This document shows, one piece after another, positions 6,931 to 16,429 of a stretch of 40,691 nucleotides of DNA. This stretch comes from Smithella sp. (lineage in GTDB: Bacteria > Desulfobacterota > Syntrophia > Syntrophales > Smithellaceae), in assembly GCA_012522275.1 (NCBI GenBank), contig JAAYKU010000147.1, positions 1 through 40,691 on the forward strand. The letters run 5' to 3'. The translations under genes were made by a program, and so were the position numbers. The notes under the pieces are model-generated. The model did not search any database and was not told the origin of the DNA. It was given only the letters and a program-made list of their open reading frames with translations. Within the stretch, counting starts at the first letter, position 1; each line of letters starts with the position of its first letter.

Positions 6931-9450
6931 ATGCTGGATGCGATCCTTAAAAAAATTGTCGGGACAAAAAATGATCGGGAGCTCAAGAGGCTGTCCGTCA
7001 TTCTAAACGAGGTCAATTCCTTTGAAAACGCTATGATGTCCCTGACGGACGGTGAGCTTAAGTCAAAAACCGATTATTTCCGTGAAAAACTACAAAACGG
7101 CCTGACGCTGGACGATATTTTACCGGAGGCCTTCGCTGTGGCCCGGGAGGCATCTCGCCGCACGCTGATGATGCGTCCCTTTGATGTACAGATACTGGGA
7201 GGTATCGTATTGCATGAAGGCAAGATTGCGGAAATGAAAACAGGTGAAGGCAAGACACTTGCCGCGACCATGCCGCTCTACCTTAATGCCCTGGAGGGAA
7301 AAGGCTGCCACGTCGTGACGGTTAATGATTATCTGGCGGGGCGAGACGCGGAATGGATGGGGCCTGTTTATCGCTTTCTCGGTTTGACCGTCGGCGTGAT
7401 CGTGCACGGTGTGGATGACGAACAAAGACAGGCGGCTTACGCGGCAGATATCACTTACGGTACAAACAATGAATTTGGCTTTGACTATCTGCGGGACAAC
7501 ATGAAATTCAGCCTCGATGAATATGTGCAAAGAGAGTTCAACTATGCGATTGTCGACGAGGTGGACAGTATCTTGATTGATGAGGCGCGCACACCGCTTA
7601 TTATCTCCGGGGCTTCCGAGGAGTCCACTGACAAATATCACAAGATCAACCAGATTATTCCGCGGCTGAAAAAAGAGACGGACTATTCGGTTGACGAGAA
7701 GAGCAAAACCGTTGTGCTGACCGAGGAAGGGGTGGCTCATGTAGAGAAGCTTCTGAATGTTCAAAACCTGTATGAGCCGAAAAACATTGAAATAGTTCAC
7801 CATGTCAACCAGGCCCTGCGTGCCCACACTCTTTTTAAGAGAGATGTTGATTATCTGGTTAAAGACGGTCAGGTTGTGATCGTTGATGAATTCACGGGGC
7901 GTGTCATGCCGGGCAGACGCTACAGCGATGGTTTGCATCAGGCCCTCGAAGCGAAAGAAAAGGTGAAAATTGAAAAGGAAAACCAGACGCTCGCCTCGAT
8001 TACCTTCCAGAACTATTTCCGGATGTATAAAAAACTGGCGGGTATGACAGGCACCGCCGATACGGAAGCCGAAGAATTTAAAAAGATATACAATCTCGAA
8101 GTCGTGGTTATGCCGACCAATATGCCCATGATCCGTGATGACCATAACGATCTGATTTATAAAACCGAACAGGAGAAAATAAAAGCAGTCATTGAAGAGG
8201 TGAAAGAACTCAACAAAGCCAGGCGTCCTGTTCTTATAGGAACCATATCGATCGAGAAGTCTGAACTTTTAAGCAGATACCTCACGAGGGCGGGCGTAAA
8301 GCATCACGTCCTCAACGCCAAAAACCACGAGAAAGAGGCTGAAATAGTCGCGCAGGCCGGACAGCCGGGCCAGGTGACCATTTCCACGAACATGGCGGGG
8401 CGTGGCACGGACATTAAACTGGGAGAAAAGGTCGCGGAAGTAGGAGGTTTGCACATTTTAGGCACGGAGAGGCATGAAAGCCGCCGTATAGACAACCAGC
8501 TCAGGGGAAGGTCCGGACGCCAGGGGGATAAAGGCTCATCGAGGTTCTATCTTTCACTCGAAGATGATCTGCTGCGTGTATTCGGCGCGGAGCGGATAGC
8601 TTCCGTAATGGATACGATAGGCATCGAAGAGGGCCAGCCCATCGAACATAAATACATCTCTCGCGCGATAGAAAACGCCCAGAAACGCGTGGAAGGGCAG
8701 AACTTTGATATCAGGAAACATCTGCTCGACTATGATGACGTGATGAATAACCAGAGAAAAGTAATCTATGAGCAGCGCAAAAAAGTTCTGCGTGGCGAAA
8801 ACTTATGGGCCGACATTGACGAAATGGTTGAGGAAATCACGGATGATCTTATCTCTGAATTCATAGATGACAAAAAACGTCCGGAAGAAGAGGACCTCAA
8901 AGCCCTTCACGAGGCCCTGTATAAGCAATTTAATTTGCGCATTGATTTGAACGACACTCACGACTCCGGGGCGGCCGATGGGCTGCGCGGGCAGATCATT
9001 TCCGCAGTCGAGAGGCACCTGCGCGACAAGGAAAAGGAATTTGCCCCCGAGCTGATGAGCTACCTGATGAAGGTTATCATGCTCCAGGCCATCGATGTGC
9101 ACTGGAAAGAACATCTGCTGTCGATGGACCATTTAAGGGAGGGCATCGGTCTGCGCGGTTACGGACAGAAGGACCCGATCAGAGAATACCAGCGTGAGGG
9201 ATATTCCATGTTCATGGAGATGATCGGTCGCATTAAGATGGACACACTCGAAAAGCTATGCCTGGTCAGAATCCAACGCGAGGAGGAGGTGGAGGAAATC
9301 CGCCGGAAGCAGAATCAGGATTATGTTTTAAGTCGCGGTGAAGACGCGCCGGTGAGCAAAACCGTCAGGCGCAGCCAGGACAAAGTGGGGCGCAATGATC
9401 CCTGTCCGTGCGGCAGCGGGAAAAAGTATAAAAAATGTTGTGGAGTCTAG
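6931..9450 (+). CDS. secA: Preprotein translocase ATPase SecA
   Basis: SecA is the motor that drives unfolded preproteins through SecYEG at the inner membrane. The 839-residue length is normal. The Walker A motif MKTGEGKT is at 102-109, followed by the [15 protein letters not shown] segment, the second nucleotide-binding fold with [14 protein letters not shown] and the [20 protein letters not shown] motif. The C-terminal zinc-binding SEC-C tail is [19 protein letters not shown], which binds SecB and phospholipid. The ATG at 6931 has AAGGTG upstream. argJ follows after 22 nt and is probably cotranscribed. A terminator hairpin sits directly upstream, so regulation at the leader is possible. Confidence 0.98.
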   Translation: MLDAILKKIVGTKNDRELKRLSVILNEVNSFENAMMSLTDGELKSKTDYFREKLQNGLTLDDILPEAFAVAREASRRTLMMRPFDVQILGGIVLHEGKIAEMKTGEGKTLAATMPLYLNALEGKGCHVVTVNDYLAGRDAEWMGPVYRFLGLTVGVIVHGVDDEQRQAAYAADITYGTNNEFGFDYLRDNMKFSLDEYVQREFNYAIVDEVDSILIDEARTPLIISGASEESTDKYHKINQIIPRLKKETDYSVDEKSKTVVLTEEGVAHVEKLLNVQNLYEPKNIEIVHHVNQALRAHTLFKRDVDYLVKDGQVVIVDEFTGRVMPGRRYSDGLHQALEAKEKVKIEKENQTLASITFQNYFRMYKKLAGMTGTADTEAEEFKKIYNLEVVVMPTNMPMIRDDHNDLIYKTEQEKIKAVIEEVKELNKARRPVLIGTISIEKSELLSRYLTRAGVKHHVLNAKNHEKEAEIVAQAGQPGQVTISTNMAGRGTDIKLGEKVAEVGGLHILGTERHESRRIDNQLRGRSGRQGDKGSSRFYLSLEDDLLRVFGAERIASVMDTIGIEEGQPIEHKYISRAIENAQKRVEGQNFDIRKHLLDYDDVMNNQRKVIYEQRKKVLRGENLWADIDEMVEEITDDLISEFIDDKKRPEEEDLKALHEALYKQFNLRIDLNDTHDSGAADGLRGQIISAVERHLRDKEKEFAPELMSYLMKVIMLQAIDVHWKEHLLSMDHLREGIGLRGYGQKDPIREYQREGYSMFMEMIGRIKMDTLEKLCLVRIQREEEVEEIRRKQNQDYVLSRGEDAPVSKTVRRSQDKVGRNDPCPCGSGKKYKKCCGV

Positions 9451-9472
9451 ACAAAGACGAGGAGTGGCTTAA

Positions 9473-10672
9473 ATGGCGAAAACAGCAGTTAAAATAAGCG
9501 TTCCCGGGTTTTTGGCGGGCGGTGTGTCCGCAGGCATTAAAGATGGCGGCCATAAGGACCTGGGATTGATTTTCTCTACAGTCCCGGCCAGGGTCGCCGC
9601 GATGTTTACAAAAAACACATTCAAGGCAGCGCCGGTACTCATCGACACGGAAAGGGTTAAAAGAGGGATTGCACAGGCAATTTTCACCAACAGCGGCTGT
9701 GCCAATGCGGCTACCGGAAAAGAAGGCATTGCAGACGCGCTGGCCGTTTCCGCGGCGGCCGCCAGACAGCTTAAAATTCCTGAAGAGCATCTGCTGGTGT
9801 GTTCTACGGGCATGATCGGCAAAAGGCTGCCGGTCAAAAAAATTGAAGCGGGCATTCCCAGGCTGGTCAAAAGCCTCAGTGAAAACGGCATTGAAGACGC
9901 GCAGGAGGCGATGATGACTACAGACAGTTTTCCCAAAATCGCCATCCGCAGGGGCATTGTTGGAGCCAAAGACGTCACGGTGTGCGGCATAGCCAAGGGC
10001 GCGGGTATGATCGAGCCGAACATGGCGACGCTGCTTACGTACGTGATGACCGACGCGCTGGTGGACGCCAAGGCGCTCAATACAGTTTTTCGTCAGACGA
10101 TCGATACAACCTTTAATGCCGTCAGCGTTGATGGGTGTATGAGCACCAACGATACGGCCATAATTCTGGCCAATGGTCTGGCCGGCAACAATCCTCTGGA
10201 GCGGGCGCAGGCGAGGCTTCAGAGATTTCGCGAGATGTTGATGGATGTTCTGACGGAACTGGCCCGTGCGGTGGTTAAAGACGGGGAGGGCGCAACTAAA
10301 TTTATCACAATTGTCGTGGAAGGGGCGAAATCGAAGTCGGACGCACGCCGCGTTGCCTATGCTGTGGCCAATTCCAACCTGGTCAAGACGGCTTTTTTCG
10401 GTGAAGACCCCAACTGGGGGAGAATTATCGCCGCCGTCGGCGCATCGGGTGTGTCGCTCGAGAAAGAGAAAGTGAGCCTTTCCGTCGGGAATATGACCGT
10501 TTTCTCACAGGATGCGCCGGCTGAGTTTCAATTTGCCAAACTCAAGGAAATCATCCGTAAGGGAGAAATTGAAATACGCATCAGCCTGGGCGGCGGAGAC
10601 AAATCCTATGAAATGTGTACTTCAGATCTTTCCCATGCGTATGTGAAAATAAATTCCGCCTATTCGACATAA
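9473..10672 (+). CDS. argJ: Bifunctional glutamate N-acetyltransferase / ornithine acetyltransferase ArgJ
   Basis: ArgJ moves the acetyl group from N-acetylornithine to glutamate, running the cyclic arginine pathway, and in bifunctional forms also starts it from acetyl-CoA. The 399-residue proenzyme shows the self-cleavage motif NMATLLTY, with the catalytic threonine at about residue 186, after GMIEPN. The oxyanion-site region STGMIG (about 111-116) and the C-terminal GDKSYEMCTSDLSHAYVKINS...YST are typical. The ATG at 9473 follows GAGGAG. Whether it is mono- or bifunctional cannot be read from the sequence alone. It is linked to secA by a 22-nt gap, a known pairing in Deltaproteobacteria. 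Confidence 0.95.
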   Translation: MAKTAVKISVPGFLAGGVSAGIKDGGHKDLGLIFSTVPARVAAMFTKNTFKAAPVLIDTERVKRGIAQAIFTNSGCANAATGKEGIADALAVSAAAARQLKIPEEHLLVCSTGMIGKRLPVKKIEAGIPRLVKSLSENGIEDAQEAMMTTDSFPKIAIRRGIVGAKDVTVCGIAKGAGMIEPNMATLLTYVMTDALVDAKALNTVFRQTIDTTFNAVSVDGCMSTNDTAIILANGLAGNNPLERAQARLQRFREMLMDVLTELARAVVKDGEGATKFITIVVEGAKSKSDARRVAYAVANSNLVKTAFFGEDPNWGRIIAAVGASGVSLEKEKVSLSVGNMTVFSQDAPAEFQFAKLKEIIRKGEIEIRISLGGGDKSYEMCTSDLSHAYVKINSAYST

Positions 10673-10673
10673 G

Positions 10674-10693
10674 CCGGGTGGCAAAGCGCCCGG
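10674..10693 (+). other. GC-rich hairpin after argJ
   Basis: CCGGGTG (10674-10680) pairs with CGCCCGG (10687-10693) around a 6-nt loop, starting one base after the argJ stop. No T tract follows, so it may be a factor-assisted 3' end or RNA-stabilising hairpin. Confidence 0.45.
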
Positions 10694-10720
10694 GGCTTCC
10701 GCAAAAGACGTTAATTAAAC

Positions 10721-10749
10721 TTGAACAAACAAATGATTTGTGATAATTC
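10721..10749 (+). promoter_or_regulatory. Candidate sigma70 promoter for the rpsB cluster
   Basis: TTGAAC (10721-10726) and TAATTC (10744-10749) are 17 nt apart; the overlapping GATAAT or ATAATT gives shorter spacers. The rpsB start is about 100 nt downstream, leaving a leader of the kind used for S2 autoregulation in other bacteria. Confidence 0.5.
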
Positions 10750-10851
10750 TTACCAGATTTCACACACTCTCTGATTGGCGGCATGTTGCTTAGAAATTAA
10801 GTGTGCCCTCAAGGGGACGGGGGTGGAGGACTAAAAACGAAGGAGAAGAAA

Positions 10852-11667
10852 ATGTCAGTTATTTCTATGAAACTGCTGCTCGAGGCAGGCGTCCATTTCG
10901 GACATCAGACTAACAAGTGGAACCCCAAAATGAAGCCCTATATTTTCGGGGCCCGTAACAACATCTACATTATTGATCTGCAGCAGACCGTCGGTATGTT
11001 TCAGACGGCCTACAATTTTGTGATCGATACAGTCGGTCAGGGCAAAGAGATTCTTTTTGTCGGCACCAAAAAGCAGTCGCAGGAGGCAATTCGCGAAGAG
11101 GCGACGCGCTGCGGCATGCCTTACGTCAATCAGCGCTGGCTGGGCGGTATGCTCACCAACTTTGTGACGGTTAAAAAGAGCGTGGATCGTCTCAACAGCC
11201 TCAACAAGATGTTTGACGATGATTCGATCAAGGCCTTCCCCAAAAAAGAAATCGCCCGCCTGCAAAAAGAAACGGAGAAGCTCGAAAATGTTTTGGGAGG
11301 CATTAAAAACATGAAAACTCTGCCGGCGGCCGTCTTCATCGTCGATCCCAACCGGGAGCACATAACGGTCCGGGAGGCAAAAAAACTGCAAATTCCGCTT
11401 ATCGCCATTGTAGATACAAATTGCGATCCAACTGATATCGACTATGTCATCCCGGGAAATGACGACGCCATCCGTGCCATCAAATTGTTTTCTTCCAAGT
11501 TTGCCGACGCGGTCGTTGAAGGTAAAAAAAGATTTGAAGAGAAGATAGCGTCCGAATCCAACAAGGAAGCGGGTGAGGATATGTCTGAGGGGACAGAGGA
11601 TACCGAAGCGGACATTCCTGAAAGTGTCGAAATGGCGGATGCTTCTCCCGTGTCTACAGATGTTTGA
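10852..11667 (+). CDS. rpsB: 30S ribosomal protein S2
   Basis: S2 binds late to the small subunit near the 16S head-body junction. The protein starts [20 protein letters not shown] and carries the family signatures [29 protein letters not shown] and [21 protein letters not shown]. It has 271 residues, with an acidic C-terminal extension after about residue 228 that is rich in Glu, Asp and Ser; such tails vary between species. The ATG at 10852 follows AAGGAGAAG; an earlier GTG at 10801 is in the leader and unsupported. It begins the conserved rpsB-tsf-pyrH-frr block. Confidence 0.97.
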   Translation: MSVISMKLLLEAGVHFGHQTNKWNPKMKPYIFGARNNIYIIDLQQTVGMFQTAYNFVIDTVGQGKEILFVGTKKQSQEAIREEATRCGMPYVNQRWLGGMLTNFVTVKKSVDRLNSLNKMFDDDSIKAFPKKEIARLQKETEKLENVLGGIKNMKTLPAAVFIVDPNREHITVREAKKLQIPLIAIVDTNCDPTDIDYVIPGNDDAIRAIKLFSSKFADAVVEGKKRFEEKIASESNKEAGEDMSEGTEDTEADIPESVEMADASPVSTDV

Positions 11668-11726
11668 TACGCAGGCGGCATGCCGATAATTTGATATTAG
11701 AAACAGCAGCTCAGGAGGATATTACA

Positions 11727-12332
11727 TTGGAAATCACGTCAACGATGGTAAAGGAATTGAGAACGAAAACAGGCGCCGGGATGATGGATTGTAAAGAGGC
11801 GCTTATCGCGGTAAAAGGGGACTTTGAAAAAGCCATTGATTTTTTGAGAACCAAAGGGCTTTCCGCAGCGACCAAGAGATCGTCTAAAGCGGCCAAAGAC
11901 GGAACCGTCGCTTCATATATTCATATGGGAGGTAAAATCGGTGTGATGGTGGAAGTCAACTGTGAAACTGATTTTGTCGCCAAAACCGAGGATTTTCAAA
12001 CGATGGCCAGGGACATTGCCATGCATGTCGCCGCTTCCTGTCCCCTGTATGTACGCAGCGAGGAAATTCCTGTCGACGCGCTGGAGAGGGAAAAAGAAAT
12101 CTACCGCACTCAGCTTCGCGAAGAGAAAAAGCCGGAAAAGATCTGGGATAAAATCATCGAAGGCAAGCTCAAAAAGTATTATGAAGATGTTTGTCTGATG
12201 GAGCAGAAGTTTGTTAAAAACCAGGATATCACCATCGCCACGCTGGTCAGCAACATGATAGCCAAAACAGGTGAAAACATTGTCATTCGTCGTTTTGCCC
12301 GTTTCCAGCTCGGCGAAGAAATCACGCAATAA
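11727..12332 (+). CDS. tsf: Translation elongation factor Ts
   Basis: EF-Ts is the guanine-nucleotide exchange factor that reloads EF-Tu with GTP. The protein shows the N-terminal UBA-like domain with [23 protein letters not shown] and the exchange-loop signature [23 protein letters not shown]. At 201 residues it is the shorter bacterial form. I choose the TTG at 11727 because AGGAGG lies eight bases upstream and the family begins [11 protein letters not shown]; the longer frame from 11664 adds unrelated residues. Its stop codon shares one base with the pyrH start (TAATG), which suggests coupled translation. Confidence 0.95.
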   Translation: MEITSTMVKELRTKTGAGMMDCKEALIAVKGDFEKAIDFLRTKGLSAATKRSSKAAKDGTVASYIHMGGKIGVMVEVNCETDFVAKTEDFQTMARDIAMHVAASCPLYVRSEEIPVDALEREKEIYRTQLREEKKPEKIWDKIIEGKLKKYYEDVCLMEQKFVKNQDITIATLVSNMIAKTGENIVIRRFARFQLGEEITQ

Positions 12333-13057
12333 TGAGCGAGAAAAGAAAAGCCGCTTATAAAAGAATTCTCCTCAAGCTCAGCGGCGAGGCGCTGATGGGG
12401 GGGAAATCATCCGGAGTGGATCCGGATGTGGCCAATTTTATAGCAGGCGAGATAAAATCGCTTTCCGACCTTCGTGTACAGACAGGCATTGTCATCGGAG
12501 GCGGCAATATTTTTCGCGGTATTGAAGCCAGCGCCAAAGGCATGGACCGGACGACCGCTGACAATATGGGGATGCTCGCTACGGTCATCAACAGCCTCGC
12601 GCTACAGGGGGCGCTCGAGGCCAGGGGAATTCCCACGCGCGTACAGTCCTCGATTGAAATGCATAAAATCGCGGAGCCCTTCATCCAGAGGCGCGCCATA
12701 CGCCATCTGGAAAAAGGAAGAATTGTCATTTTTGCCGGTGGTACAGGCAATCCCTATTTTTCTACGGATACGGCAGCATGCCTGCGCGCCATGGAAATAC
12801 AGGCGGATGTGATTATGAAGGCAACCAAGGTCGATGGAGTTTACGATGCCGATCCTGTAAAAAACCCTGACGCGAAGATGTTCAAAAATATAAGTTATAT
12901 CGATGTATTGACGCGAAGCCTTAAAGTGATGGATTCGACAGCGATCACGCTTTGCCGTGATAATTTCCTGCCGATTATCGTGTTCAATATGCAGAAGAAG
13001 GGAAATATCCGAGGCGTTGTTTGTGGTAAAAAAATTGGAACCTACGTAGGAGAATGA
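12332..13057 (+). CDS. pyrH: UMP kinase
   Basis: PyrH phosphorylates UMP to UDP, feeding RNA, DNA and sugar-nucleotide (cell wall and LPS) synthesis. It belongs to the amino-acid-kinase fold. Visible signatures are [11 protein letters not shown] near the N terminus, the glycine-rich [12 protein letters not shown], the [14 protein letters not shown] stretch and [16 protein letters not shown], with [11 protein letters not shown] near the nucleotide site. The 241-residue length is standard. It overlaps tsf by one base and frr by a few bases inside the conserved cluster. The enzyme is usually GTP-activated and UTP-inhibited. Confidence 0.97.
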   Translation: MSEKRKAAYKRILLKLSGEALMGGKSSGVDPDVANFIAGEIKSLSDLRVQTGIVIGGGNIFRGIEASAKGMDRTTADNMGMLATVINSLALQGALEARGIPTRVQSSIEMHKIAEPFIQRRAIRHLEKGRIVIFAGGTGNPYFSTDTAACLRAMEIQADVIMKATKVDGVYDADPVKNPDAKMFKNISYIDVLTRSLKVMDSTAITLCRDNFLPIIVFNMQKKGNIRGVVCGKKIGTYVGE

Positions 13058-13059
13058 TG

Positions 13060-13617
13060 ATGAAAGAGCAGATTTTTTCAAAGTTCAAAGATGAGATGGA
13101 AAAGACGATATCGTCTCTGGAGAAATCATTCAGCAGAGTGAGAACCGGTCGCGCCTCCGTTTCCTTGCTTGACGGAATCCGTGCCGAGTATTACGGGACA
13201 CCGACTCCTATCGCGCAACTGGCCACCCTTTCCGTTCCCGAAAGCCGTCTGATCGTAATAGCTCCGTGGGATGCTTCTGCCATCAGCGCGATTGAAAAAG
13301 CCATCCAGAAGTCCGATTTGGGGCTGATGCCGTCCAATGACGGGAAAGTTATCCGTCTGCCGATTCCGCAGTTGACGGAGGACCGTCGCAAGGAACTGGT
13401 CAAACAGGTGAAAAAAATGGGGGAGGAGGGCAAGGTCAAGCTGCGCAATGAACGCCGCAGCGCCAATGACGGATTGAAAGACTTAAAGAAAAACAGCAAA
13501 ATCAGCGAAGATGAAATGCATACTTCGCAAGACGAAGTACAGAAAATGACCGACAAATACATCGAGCAGGTTGATAAGCTCCTGGCGGACAAAGAAAAAG
13601 AAATCATGGAGATTTAA
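13060..13617 (+). CDS. frr: Ribosome recycling factor
   Basis: RRF splits post-termination ribosomes together with EF-G. The protein of about 185 residues has the two-domain RRF pattern: a helical start (EMEKTISSLEKSFSRVRTGRAS), the domain II segment YYGTPTPIAQLATLSVPESR, and the long C-terminal helices with LTEDRRKELVKQVKKMGEEGKVKLRNERR (split across 375-425 nt into the gene). Three successive in-frame ATGs (13054, 13057, 13060) overlap the pyrH stop. The third has the best spacing from AGGAG (13048-13052), though 13054 cannot be excluded. An intrinsic terminator follows. Confidence 0.96.
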   Translation: MKEQIFSKFKDEMEKTISSLEKSFSRVRTGRASVSLLDGIRAEYYGTPTPIAQLATLSVPESRLIVIAPWDASAISAIEKAIQKSDLGLMPSNDGKVIRLPIPQLTEDRRKELVKQVKKMGEEGKVKLRNERRSANDGLKDLKKNSKISEDEMHTSQDEVQKMTDKYIEQVDKLLADKEKEIMEI

Positions 13618-13642
13618 CCAAAAACAGATGTGAAGTTTAAAC

Positions 13643-13675
13643 GGGGAGTCAAAGGCTCCCCTTTTGTTTTTGAAC
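13643..13675 (+). terminator. Intrinsic terminator between frr and uppS
   Basis: GGGGAG (13643-13648) pairs with CTCCCC (13656-13661) and is followed by TTTTGTTTTT. It divides the translation genes from the lipid/envelope genes of the cluster, so part of the transcripts should end here. A separate uppS promoter or readthrough would be needed. Confidence 0.8.
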
Positions 13676-13690
13676 ATACCTGGCAATCTG

Positions 13691-14446
13691 ATGACAAAGA
13701 TCGAACCTGATAATCTTCCGCGGCACATCGCCATCATTATGGACGGAAATGGCCGTTGGGCGAAGCGCCACGCAATGGGGCGGATTAGGGGGCACAAAAA
13801 AGGCGCTCAGGCAGTCAGGGCGACCGTAACTGCGTGTCGGGAGCTCGGCATTGAATATCTGACCTTATACGCTTTTTCCACAGAAAACTGGGGCAGGCCG
13901 GATGACGAAATAAAAGCCCTGATGTCTCTTTTGAGAGAATATCTGGAAAAAGAGGAGAAAGCCCTCCAGAAAAGAGAAATAAAACTGACGACCATCGGCG
14001 ATATCGACAAACTCTACCCTGCCGTGAAAACAAAACTCAAAGAAGTAATGAGGGAAACGCAAAATAATCGGAAAATGGTCCTGAATCTCGCTTTGAGCTA
14101 CGGAAGCCGGGATGAAATAATCGCAGGCATAAAAAAGATGATGGAGGACAACCTTAAAGGAAAACTTGAGATATCCGAAGTAAACGTAGATGTAGTAGAA
14201 CGTTATCTGTTTACACACGACATGCCGGACCCTGATTTGTTAATCAGGACCAGCGGCGAATACCGTATCAGTAATTTTCTTTTGTGGCAGCTTGCCTATA
14301 CGGAGCTTTATTTCACCGACGTTTTGTGGCCTGATTTTAAAAAAGAAGACTTGTTGAAGGCGATTCACGCCTATCAGCAGCGTGAGCGGCGTTTCGGGTT
14401 GACCGGTGAGCAGACGGATAAAAACAAGGTTTCGGTAAAAAAATAA
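13691..14446 (+). CDS. uppS: Isoprenyl transferase (undecaprenyl diphosphate synthase)
   Basis: UppS extends farnesyl diphosphate with isopentenyl units in cis to give undecaprenyl diphosphate, the lipid carrier for peptidoglycan and O-antigen. The 251-residue protein has IIMDGNGRWAKRHAMGR with the catalytic Asp, TLYAFSTENWGRP, and the C-terminal RTSGEYRISNFLLWQLAY signature. The ATG at 13691 is the natural start; a TTG at 13664 lies within the terminator T tract. The ribosome site is weak. It abuts cdsA without a gap. The terminator just upstream means its expression may be partly independent of frr. Confidence 0.96.
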   Translation: MTKIEPDNLPRHIAIIMDGNGRWAKRHAMGRIRGHKKGAQAVRATVTACRELGIEYLTLYAFSTENWGRPDDEIKALMSLLREYLEKEEKALQKREIKLTTIGDIDKLYPAVKTKLKEVMRETQNNRKMVLNLALSYGSRDEIIAGIKKMMEDNLKGKLEISEVNVDVVERYLFTHDMPDPDLLIRTSGEYRISNFLLWQLAYTELYFTDVLWPDFKKEDLLKAIHAYQQRERRFGLTGEQTDKNKVSVKK

Positions 14447-15262
14447 ATGACGCACAAAAATTCCAACCTTCAAAGATGGGCGACAGGACTTGTTTTGGCG
14501 GCTGCCCTGCTGGCTGTCATAATTTTCGGCTCCCTCGAGGTTTTGACTGTCCTGATCGCACTGGTTGTGACCGGCGGCTTGTGGGAGTACAACCGTATCG
14601 TCTTCGGGCCGGGTTTTTTGAAGGAAAAAATCACGGGCCTCATTTTTTCCCTTTTTATTCCCTGTGTCTTTTATCTGGGGGATTTTCAGATGCTGGCAGC
14701 CTGTGTGGCTTTCATGGTGATGGCCGTTTTCATTATATTTCTGTGGCGAGTCAATGAACAGACCCTCGACGTTCTCAGTGTGGCCAAGGTTGTTTTAGGC
14801 GTGGTTTATGTTTCCTTCCTTACTTCACATTTCATTTTACTGCGCAAGCTCGAAGAAGGGATTTACTGGATCATTCTGGTACTGGTGATCGCAATTATCG
14901 GAGATACCGTGGCTTTGTACGTCGGCAAATCACTCGGAAAAAGAAAACTGATTCCTGCGGTGAGCCCCGGCAAGACGGTTGAAGGCACGCTTGGACTGAT
15001 CGCAGGGGCGACCTTCGCCTCTTTAATTTACGGATATTTTTTCCTTCGCTGCATACCTGTTTTTCATTTTGCCATTTTGGGGCTGGTCGGCGGTATTATC
15101 GGTCAGTTGGGCGATCTTTGTGAATCCGCTATAAAGAGGCACTATGGGCGCAAGGATGCCAGTGCGCTGCTGCCGGGGCACGGAGGGCTGCTCGACAGGC
15201 TCGACAGCCTGATTTTTGTGGCGCCTTTCGTTTACTACTACCGTGTTTTCGTGATTGGGTGA
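14447..15262 (+). CDS. cdsA: Phosphatidate cytidylyltransferase
   Basis: CdsA makes CDP-diacylglycerol from phosphatidate and CTP, the branch point for membrane phospholipids. The 271-residue protein is strongly hydrophobic, with about seven or eight transmembrane helices. The C-terminal signature ESAIKRHYGRKDASALLPGH is followed by GGLLDRLDSL, which carries the conserved acidic and basic residues of the family. The ATG at 14447 follows the uppS stop directly, and the stop overlaps the dxr start by one base (TGATG), so the three are probably translationally coupled. Confidence 0.96.
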   Translation: MTHKNSNLQRWATGLVLAAALLAVIIFGSLEVLTVLIALVVTGGLWEYNRIVFGPGFLKEKITGLIFSLFIPCVFYLGDFQMLAACVAFMVMAVFIIFLWRVNEQTLDVLSVAKVVLGVVYVSFLTSHFILLRKLEEGIYWIILVLVIAIIGDTVALYVGKSLGKRKLIPAVSPGKTVEGTLGLIAGATFASLIYGYFFLRCIPVFHFAILGLVGGIIGQLGDLCESAIKRHYGRKDASALLPGHGGLLDRLDSLIFVAPFVYYYRVFVIG

Positions 15263-16425
15263 TGAAAAAGATTACCATCCTGGGGGCAACCGGCTCCATA
15301 GGGATTGGCGCGCTCGATGTTGTCGCTAAAAACCCGAAAAAATTCAAGGTTGTGGCCCTTACCGCGGGCGGCAACATCAAGGAGCTGGCCCGCCAGATTG
15401 CCCTGTTTAAACCATCCGTTGCCGCATGTGCCACGAAGCAGGCGGCCGGGGAGCTCAAGCGCCTGACGGGAAACTCAAGGACAAGGATACTTTACGGTGC
15501 ATCAGGCATCGAGGAAGCAGCTGCCAGCCCGCGTGCCGACATTGTGCTTTCCGCTATTTCCGGGGCTGCCGGTCTGAAGCCGACGCTGGCGGCCATCGAG
15601 GCAGGAAAAACCATCGCTCTGGCCCACAAGGAAACCCTGGTGGCGGCCGGGCAGATCGTGACCAGAAGAGCGAAAAAAAAGAAAGTCATGATTCTGCCGG
15701 TGGACAGTGAGCACAGTGCTATTTTCCAGTGCCTGTCCGGACAGAAAAAAAATCTGCTCAAGAGACTGATTCTGACCGCTTCGGGCGGGCCGTTTTATAA
15801 TCTGACGCAGGCCGGACTAAAAAAAGTGACGGTGGCGCAGGCACTGCGTCACCCGCGCTGGAAAATGGGCAAAAAAATCACGGTGGATTCCGCCTCCCTG
15901 ATGAACAAGGGGCTTGAGGTGATTGAAGCCAGATGGCTTTTTGATGTGGACATTTCACGTATTGATGTTTTAATTCACCCTCAGAGCGTCGTTCATTCAC
16001 TCGTGGAAATGATCGACGGGTCGGTTCTGGCGCAGCTCGGGATTGCCGATATGCGTATTGCCATAGCATACGCGCTGGCCTATCCGCAGCGTATCCAAAA
16101 TGATTTGCCGGCGCTTGACCTCTCCAAGGAGGGGCGGCTGGATTTTTATCCGCCTGATCTGCGCAGATTTCCCTGTCTGGAGCTTGCTTTTGAAGCGGGG
16201 CGAAGGGGAGGGGCGGTTCCGGCTGTGATGAATGCAGCCAACGAAATCGCTGTGGGGGCATTTCTGGAAGAGAAAATTCGTTTCGTGGACCTGCCGGACA
16301 TTATTGCAAGGGTGATGAGCAGATGCCCGGCCGTGAAGAACCCGTCACTGGCGGATGTGCTGGCGGCTGACGGGGAGGCCAGACGGCAGGCAAATCAGGC
16401 CATTGAGCAAATGAAGAGAGGGTGA
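15262..16425 (+). CDS. dxr: 1-deoxy-D-xylulose-5-phosphate reductoisomerase
   Basis: Dxr converts DXP to MEP with NADPH, the committed step of the MEP isoprenoid pathway. This indirectly supplies UppS, encoded two genes upstream. The 387-residue protein has the NADPH loop GATGSIG (8-14), the metal-site segment PVDSEHSAIFQCL, GPFYNLT and the STEM-like helix region, with SASLMNKGLEVIEARWLF. The start is the ATG at 15262, overlapping the cdsA stop. rseP follows after 4 nt. The identification is firm, and fosmidomycin would be the expected inhibitor class. Confidence 0.97.
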   Translation: MKKITILGATGSIGIGALDVVAKNPKKFKVVALTAGGNIKELARQIALFKPSVAACATKQAAGELKRLTGNSRTRILYGASGIEEAAASPRADIVLSAISGAAGLKPTLAAIEAGKTIALAHKETLVAAGQIVTRRAKKKKVMILPVDSEHSAIFQCLSGQKKNLLKRLILTASGGPFYNLTQAGLKKVTVAQALRHPRWKMGKKITVDSASLMNKGLEVIEARWLFDVDISRIDVLIHPQSVVHSLVEMIDGSVLAQLGIADMRIAIAYALAYPQRIQNDLPALDLSKEGRLDFYPPDLRRFPCLELAFEAGRRGGAVPAVMNAANEIAVGAFLEEKIRFVDLPDIIARVMSRCPAVKNPSLADVLAADGEARRQANQAIEQMKRG

Positions 16426-16429
16426 CACA

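Noticed and set aside
7120-8145. 341-codon open frame antisense to secA
   Set aside because: It lies wholly within secA coding sequence, with no start signal and no family-like sequence.
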